Below are positions 7,681 through 11,094 of a stretch of DNA of 11,094 nt, piece after piece. How positions within the stretch are numbered: position 1 is the first letter of the stretch; each line of letters opens with the position of its first letter. Position numbers and translations under genes: made by a program. The DNA is taken from contig CAZTLE010000138.1 in assembly GCA_964614415.1 (NCBI GenBank), positions 1 through 11,094 of the forward strand, given 5' to 3'. This DNA is from CAZTLE01 sp964614415. GTDB taxonomy: Bacteria > Bacteroidota > Bacteroidia > Flavobacteriales > Flavobacteriaceae. A model generated the notes under the pieces. That model ran no database searches and was not told the origin of the DNA. It worked only from the letters and a program-made list of their open reading frames with translations.

Positions 7681-8294
7681 TTTTTATTCTTTTTTAAAAA
7701 GAGTTGGTGTTTTATACTCTTTAATCGTTTGAAAACTTTGGGTTTTATTTTTTTTCGCTCCTCAGTGTTCCTGGCATTGGGATCGTATAGCATACCGGTA
7801 CAGAGACACATGCTTTGGGAGGTTCTTTGCAGTACATCGTAATTCTTGCAGGTTTGACATCCGTTCCAAAAGGACTGATCTTTGGTTAATTCGGAGAAAG
7901 TGACCGGTTTATATCCTAAGTCACTATTCATCTTCATGACGGCCAGTCCTGTGGTAATGCTAAACACTTTGGCGTCCTTGAACTTGGTTCTGGAATGCTC
8001 GAAGATCTTTTGTTTGATTAGTTTAGCGATGCCTTTACCACGATAATCGGGATGCACGATGAGCCCCGAATTGGCAACGAATTTGCCATGCCCCCATTTT
8101 TCTATGTAACAAAAACCGACGAAGACATCTCCGTCCAGAGCGATTACCGCATTGCCGTTCTCCATCTTTTGAATGATATAATCGGGATGCCTTTTGGCAA
8201 TACCCGTTCCCCGGACGTTGGCCGCCTCTTCTATGGTTTTGCAAATAATTTCCGCATACCTGGCATGCGAGATATCGGCAATAATGATGTCCAT
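7677..8294 (-). CDS. GNAT acyltransferase, probable glutamate N-acyltransferase (first step)
   Basis: A 205-aa GNAT protein. The acyl-CoA pyrophosphate loop is VHPDYRGKGIAKLI (80-93), with the R/QxxGxG/A core at 85-90. After the GNAT core come four cysteines, C146xxC149 and C163xC165, which could bind a metal, and a strongly lysine-rich tail (181-205). An in-frame TAA at 8309-8307 fixes ATG 8294 as the first possible start. The operon has no argA, no argJ and no ArgA-type kinase-fused enzyme, so I infer that this gene makes N-acetyl- or N-succinylglutamate. From memory, a GNAT protein was assigned this role in Bacteroides thetaiotaomicron by mutant fitness data; homology to this gene should be confirmed. 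No allosteric domain is visible. Its ATGA overlap couples it to argG. Confidence 0.75.
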   Translation of the reverse strand: MDIIIADISHARYAEIICKTIEEAANVRGTGIAKRHPDYIIQKMENGNAVIALDGDVFVGFCYIEKWGHGKFVANSGLIVHPDYRGKGIAKLIKQKIFEHSRTKFKDAKVFSITTGLAVMKMNSDLGYKPVTFSELTKDQSFWNGCQTCKNYDVLQRTSQSMCLCTGMLYDPNARNTEERKKIKPKVFKRLKSIKHQLFLKKNKK

Positions 8295-8368
8295 TATCTT
8301 GATGATTTAAAGTAAACTTGAAATAATATGGATTGAGAAATGGAACCGGACTCACCTGGAGTTCCTGG

Positions 8369-8427
8369 AATAGAAGAACACCCTTACGGGCGACGGAAAA
8401 AAATGCGGCGTACGCAACCTATGTTAT
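8369..8427 (-). promoter_or_regulatory. Candidate antiterminator/terminator segment of the arginine leader
   Basis: In the minus-strand RNA, 8427-8414 (AUAACAUAGGUUGC) can pair with the leader segment after the Arg mini-ORF: 8427-8419 with 8498-8490 (8 of 9) and 8418-8414 with 8512-8508 (5 of 5). The same bases overlap a small hairpin UGCG/CGCA (8416-8413 with 8407-8404) followed by seven U residues (8403-8397). A second hairpin, CGCCC-GUAA-GGGUG (8392-8379, one G-U pair), is followed by a U-rich tail (8378-8369). Either could be the attenuator terminator, but the first stem has only 4 bp and the second has an imperfect U tract. The pairings were found by eye, not by a folding program. Confidence 0.35.
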
Positions 8428-8440
8428 TTGAAAAAATAAC
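8423..8440. other. Small perfect hairpin in the arginine leader
   Basis: GTTATTT (8423-8429) and AAATAAC (8434-8440) form a perfect 7-bp inverted repeat around a 4-nt loop, GAAA on the plus strand and UUUC on the minus strand. It overlaps the candidate antiterminator segment, so in the minus-strand RNA it would compete with that pairing. No U tract follows it, so it is not a terminator by itself. Confidence 0.5.
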
Positions 8441-8487
8441 CTGGAATTTGATGGGTGATATGAAATAAGTTGTGGACAATTTGATTT

Positions 8488-8570
8488 ATATAAAATAGTG
8501 ATACTTCGTTGCTGCAGGGTAGTTGTATTAGCGGCGACGGCGTATGGGCTTTGTGGGCACTATTTTATAT
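8488..8570 (-). promoter_or_regulatory. Long inverted repeat pairing leader-peptide codons with the segment after its stop
   Basis: A perfect 13-bp inverted repeat (8488-8500 with 8558-8570) covers the Tyr-Lys-Ile-Val codons of the leader peptide and a segment downstream of its stop. Immediately inside, 8501-8515 matches 8531-8545, the Ile-Arg-Arg-Arg-Arg codons, at 11 of 15 positions. A 12-nt bulge (8546-8557) lies on the codon side and a 15-nt loop (8516-8530) holds the stop codon. In an attenuator this would be the 1:2 stem, formed when ribosomes pass the Arg codons freely. One caution: three of the four mismatches become G-U pairs only in the plus-strand RNA, so the inner part is weaker in the transcript that matters. 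Confidence 0.55.
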
Positions 8571-8584
8571 TGATGCAAAATCAT
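8528..8584 (-). CDS. Putative arginine leader peptide (MILHQYKIVPTKPIRRRR)
   Basis: An 18-codon ORF on the operon strand, 233 nt before the GNAT start. ATG is at 8584-8582; the last four sense codons are CGC CGT CGC CGC (8542-8531), followed directly by TAA (8530-8528). Consecutive codons for the pathway's end product just before a stop are the hallmark of ribosome-mediated attenuation (as in the his, leu and thr operons). The role is to sense charged tRNA-Arg: scarcity would stall the ribosome in the Arg codons and change the folding of the following RNA. No Shine-Dalgarno sequence is visible. TAATTTTA at 8596-8589 resembles the Bacteroidota -7 element TAnnTTTG at seven of eight positions, which would put the transcript start almost on the ATG, but no matching -33 element is seen. 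Confidence 0.7.
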   Translation of the reverse strand: MILHQYKIVPTKPIRRRR

Positions 8585-8668
8585 GTGGTAAAATTAGAAA
8601 GATTTTCCATTCGGAGGTTGTAATTATTGGTTTTTTTTCATTTCAAATTTCAGGAGCTTTCCATACTC

Positions 8669-8718
8669 GATAATAAAACCCTCCGGTTTAACAGGACTTG
8701 AGGGTTTTTTTGATTTCT
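8669..8718 (-). terminator. Terminator-like hairpin after putP, copy 2 of a repeated element
   Basis: A perfect 9-bp stem (8675-8683 with 8700-8708, AAAACCCTC/GAGGGTTTT) with a 16-nt loop lies 132 nt past the symporter stop and ahead of the arginine leader. Both strands can form it. The plus-strand side ends in seven T residues (8705-8711); the minus-strand side ends in TTTTATTATC. It is nearly the same as 238-286, sharing GATAATA, the loop core AACAGGAC, and TTTTTTTGATTTCT. It probably ends the decarboxylase-putP transcript and insulates the arginine leader. The 131 nt between the symporter stop and this element, and the stretch 8585-8668, show nothing else I can name. Confidence 0.6.
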
Positions 8719-8849
8719 GAAGGTGCAACATAGGTGTAGCAGGAAAGTAGGTAGTTCGACGCAGGGAAGCCAGGAAGAAGGCATTCTATCACAACAAGTG
8801 TCCGGAAGAAAACAGCAAGGATCAGTCGTTAAACCTAACCCGCTAACAT

Positions 8850-10355
8850 TTAGTTGGACTCCGTTTCTTCGGGAATGCTTTTCCTGGAAAAAAACCTGGA
8901 TACCACCCATCCGGCAATCATGGCAATGGCAAATGACGGCGCCAGCACATCCAGTTTTTCGAAATACGCTCCTACAGATTCCATATTCTGGAAAACGAAC
9001 TTAAACAGCGGAACACAAAGGAATCCGGTTACCATGGATGCGATGGCCCCCCTTTCGGTATACCCTTTCCAAAACAGGGATAGGATAATGACAGGGCAGA
9101 AAGCTGCCGCTATTCCTGACCATCCAAATATAATCACCCAGAAAACCTGTCGGTCCGGAGAGACCGCAGCCATAACGATTGCAATTATCAAAGCAATAAT
9201 AGCCATGACAAGCGTTACCCAACGAGACATGCGGGTAAGTTGTGCATCCTTCAATTCCGGTCTAAAGATCTTCTGATAGAAATCCCGTACGATGGCACTG
9301 GAGGCAATGACCAGAAGTGAGTCTATGGTAGACATAATGGCCGAAAGTACAATGGCCACAAAAATGGCCACAAGGAGGAGTGGTAAAAAGTTCTCTGTCA
9401 TTACATTCAGGACATCTGCCGCCCCCACACCAAATACTGCTTCCGGATCCTGACCACTTTCGGTGAAAAGTAAACGGGCCAGTATCCCAATGGTTACTGC
9501 CGCCGCATCGGTCAACAAAGTAAACGCTATGGCTACCCATTTTCCCTTGTCAATCTCAGCTTCATTTTTAACGGACATGAATCGTACATAGACCTGGGGA
9601 GACCCCAGAAAACCAAGTCCGATCATGGAGAAGCCCAGAATCGTAAATACATTCATCCAGATGTCTTTATTCCCTCCCCAAACGTTCGTAAGCGCGGGGT
9701 CAATAGCATGGAGCCCCTCGATGATCCCGCCTGAGTGATCCATAGAAAAGAATACCACGATAGGGAGCAATACCAAACCAAAGAACATGAGCAGTCCCTG
9801 GAATAGATCGGACCACACCACGGCTACAAAACCACCAATGAAAATATAGACGAGTACAATGAGAAACCCGATCAGGATCCCCCAATAATAGTCCAGGTCC
9901 ATGAGGGATTCGAAGGCTATCCCAGTAGCATCCAACTGCGAACTCACATAGATAATAACGAATATGGACAATACGGTGGCCGCTATAATACGTAGCCTGT
10001 GAGTCTTGGTTTTAAAGTGGCTCTCCAGGTAATCAGGTACGGTAATCGAATTATACCGATCGGTTCGCCGTTTGAACTTTTTAGCCATGAAGAACCATGA
10101 AATAAATACACCCAGTAGCTCTCCCAGTACCACCCAATAGGCCGAAACACCGGCTAAAGCTCCCATGCCGGTAAGGCCAATGAGCAGCCATCCCGATTCA
10201 CCGGTGGCCCTGGCTGAAAACGCAACGGCCCAATACCCGATGTTTTTTCCACCGACATAAAAATCACTCATGCTCTTGATTCGCCGGGAAGCAAATATTC
10301 CAATCAAAAACAAAACAGAAACATAGGCGATAAGAGCAATTACCTTGGCTATCAT
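8850..10355 (-). CDS. Sodium:solute symporter, PutP-like (SSS family)
   Basis: A 501-aa, very hydrophobic inner-membrane protein with about 12-13 predicted transmembrane helices, typical of SSS transporters that couple uptake to sodium. SARATGESGWLLIGLTGMG (47-65) matches the first core helix of PutP (SAGASDMSGWLLMG in E. coli, from memory). MSTIDSLLVIASSAIVRDFY (341-360) matches the other sodium-site helix, with Ser342-Thr343 at the positions of E. coli Ser340-Thr341. The sodium-ligand Asp55 of PutP aligns with Gly52, next to Glu53. Proline is therefore not assured; another amino acid or organic solute is possible. It starts 21 nt after the decarboxylase stop, so the two are probably cotranscribed and the substrate may be related to the decarboxylase. 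Confidence 0.85.
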   Translation of the reverse strand: MIAKVIALIAYVSVLFLIGIFASRRIKSMSDFYVGGKNIGYWAVAFSARATGESGWLLIGLTGMGALAGVSAYWVVLGELLGVFISWFFMAKKFKRRTDRYNSITVPDYLESHFKTKTHRLRIIAATVLSIFVIIYVSSQLDATGIAFESLMDLDYYWGILIGFLIVLVYIFIGGFVAVVWSDLFQGLLMFFGLVLLPIVVFFSMDHSGGIIEGLHAIDPALTNVWGGNKDIWMNVFTILGFSMIGLGFLGSPQVYVRFMSVKNEAEIDKGKWVAIAFTLLTDAAAVTIGILARLLFTESGQDPEAVFGVGAADVLNVMTENFLPLLLVAIFVAIVLSAIMSTIDSLLVIASSAIVRDFYQKIFRPELKDAQLTRMSRWVTLVMAIIALIIAIVMAAVSPDRQVFWVIIFGWSGIAAAFCPVIILSLFWKGYTERGAIASMVTGFLCVPLFKFVFQNMESVGAYFEKLDVLAPSFAIAMIAGWVVSRFFSRKSIPEETESN

Positions 10356-10376
10356 ATCGGTAAGGATTTTATAGGT

Positions 10377-11094
10377 TTATGAAGTTTGTAATGCTAGCAG
10401 TTCTTCGGAATTTTCCTTTACAAAAGATTCGATGATCTTAAAAAAGTTGAAGATGTCCTGTTTGGAATTCCTTGCATTTACAGTGACCAAACGGATAAAC
10501 TCGGTTCCCTTAAAGGACCCATATCCAACCTGCAGTTTGGATTTTTCGTACAACATGGTACATAGGGCGCGGGCGGGAATGTCCTTATAATTAAAACAAA
10601 CGGATACCGACTCGTCAAAACTGTAGAGCGTATAATCCTCGCGGGAGCGTACATATTCTCTGGCACAATTGGCCAGGAAAAACTGCCAGTCAACAATGGT
10701 TTCCAAACCTCGGGTGCCTACACGCTTCCACAAGGTCCAAAACTTCAGGGCATCGTTGCGGCGGCCACACTGCAAAGAGGTCTTCCCAAGGTTGAATTCA
10801 TCATGATCCGTTTGATATAGGTAAGACGCCTCGTTGGAAAATGAATCGTACAGGTGTTTCTTGTCCTTTACGATAAGGAGTGAACAGGTAAGCGGCGTGC
10901 TCAGCATTTTATGGGCATTAAAACTAAAGGAATCTACCTTTTCTATACCATTGATCAAGTGCTTGTATTTTTTGCTGAATAACACCGAACCACAATAGGC
11001 TCCATCCACGTGCAGCCAAATATCGTATTCTTCACAAAGTGCTGCTACTTCCGGGATAGGATCGAAACTTCCCAGTACGGTCGTTCCCGCTGTG
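10377..11094 (-). CDS. PLP-dependent group II decarboxylase, 3' part
   Basis: The open frame continues to the window edge, giving 238 C-terminal residues. It begins TAGTTVLGSFDPI, a conserved PLP-region motif. HVDGAYCG (residues 28-35 of the fragment) carries Asp30, which contacts the PLP ring nitrogen, and SFSFNAHKML (54-63) carries the Schiff-base lysine, Lys61 or Lys62 by my count. SLQCGRRNDALKFWTLWKRVG resembles glutamate and cysteine sulfinate decarboxylases more than aromatic ones. The GTG at 11009-11007 is an internal valine of HVDG, not a start. The substrate could be glutamate, aspartate, cysteine sulfinate or 2,4-diaminobutyrate; the missing N-terminal half would help decide. It is followed after 21 nt by the PutP-like symporter. 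Confidence 0.88.
   Translation of the reverse strand, partial: TAGTTVLGSFDPIPEVAALCEEYDIWLHVDGAYCGSVLFSKKYKHLINGIEKVDSFSFNAHKMLSTPLTCSLLIVKDKKHLYDSFSNEASYLYQTDHDEFNLGKTSLQCGRRNDALKFWTLWKRVGTRGLETIVDWQFFLANCAREYVRSREDYTLYSFDESVSVCFNYKDIPARALCTMLYEKSKLQVGYGSFKGTEFIRLVTVNARNSKQDIFNFFKIIESFVKENSEELLALQTS

Noticed and set aside
8035..8355. GTG-started 106-codon frame overlapping the GNAT gene and running into the leader
   Set aside because: It lies in another frame of the well-supported GNAT gene and its translation has no family features; its start is inside the leader RNA.
8407..8416. Palindrome GCGTACGC as a repressor operator
   Set aside because: Eight bases are too short to call, and it does not resemble the ARG box; it is already part of the candidate terminator hairpin.
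8488..8570. The 83-nt inverted repeat as a miniature transposable element or integron attC site
   Set aside because: No target-site duplication is visible, no second copy occurs in the window, attC core motifs are absent, and overlap with the Arg codons explains it better.
8619..8647. Possible promoter TTTG (8647-8644), 17 nt, TAATTACA (8626-8619) on the minus strand
   Set aside because: The -7 part matches TAnnTTTG poorly (only TA and one T), so it is not reported as a promoter. TAATTTTA at 8596-8589 fits better but lacks a -33 element.
8854..9276. Plus-strand 140-codon frame opposite putP
   Set aside because: Antisense shadow of the transmembrane coding sequence; no recognisable domain.
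10377..11009. GTG at 11009 as the start of a 210-residue decarboxylase
   Set aside because: The frame continues upstream to the window edge with conserved sequence (TAGTTVLGSFDPI), so this GTG is the valine of HVDGAYCG.

Overview
The window looks like a member of the Bacteroidota, most likely a flavobacterium. The evidence is a one-strand arginine operon built around an ArgF'-type N-acylornithine carbamoyltransferase closely resembling the Bacteroides fragilis enzyme, no argA or argJ, an orphan GNAT acyltransferase as first gene, and few recognisable Shine-Dalgarno sequences. The genus cannot be named from this sequence. Every convincing gene lies on the minus strand, so transcription runs from high to low coordinates.

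Layout in transcription order. At 11094-10377 is the 3' half of a PLP-dependent group II decarboxylase, followed after 21 nt by a PutP-like sodium:solute symporter (10355-8850). A 555-nt intergenic region follows. It holds a terminator-like repeat and then what appears to be an arginine leader/attenuator region, including an 18-codon ORF ending in four consecutive arginine codons and a stop. Next comes an eight-gene arginine operon: GNAT acyltransferase, argG, argC, argD, argF', argB, an argE-like M20 deacylase, and argH (8294-321). A second copy of the terminator-like repeat follows argH. The last 200 nt are AT-richer and hold what may be a 5'-truncated gene remnant and the start of another ORF.

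How the genes work together: glutamate is N-acylated (probably by the GNAT protein), phosphorylated (ArgB), reduced (ArgC), transaminated (ArgD), carbamoylated while still acylated (ArgF'), deacylated to citrulline (M20 enzyme), then converted to argininosuccinate (ArgG) and arginine (ArgH). The residue at the known acyl-specificity position of ArgF' is Ala89. From the published mutagenesis as I recall it, that points to succinylated rather than acetylated intermediates. Six of the seven gene junctions are 4-nt ATGA overlaps, so the enzymes are probably translationally coupled.

The most interesting signal is the leader: a mini-ORF encoding MILHQYKIVPTKPIRRRR directly upstream of the arginine operon on the same strand, whose codons can pair with a segment just after its stop. 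This is the architecture of ribosome-mediated transcription attenuation. The leader peptide is seen directly in the sequence; the alternative RNA folds are inference, and the terminator candidates are modest. Other points worth checking are an ArgC in which the usual active-site His appears to be Cys, a cysteine cluster in the GNAT protein, and the paired terminator-like repeats.
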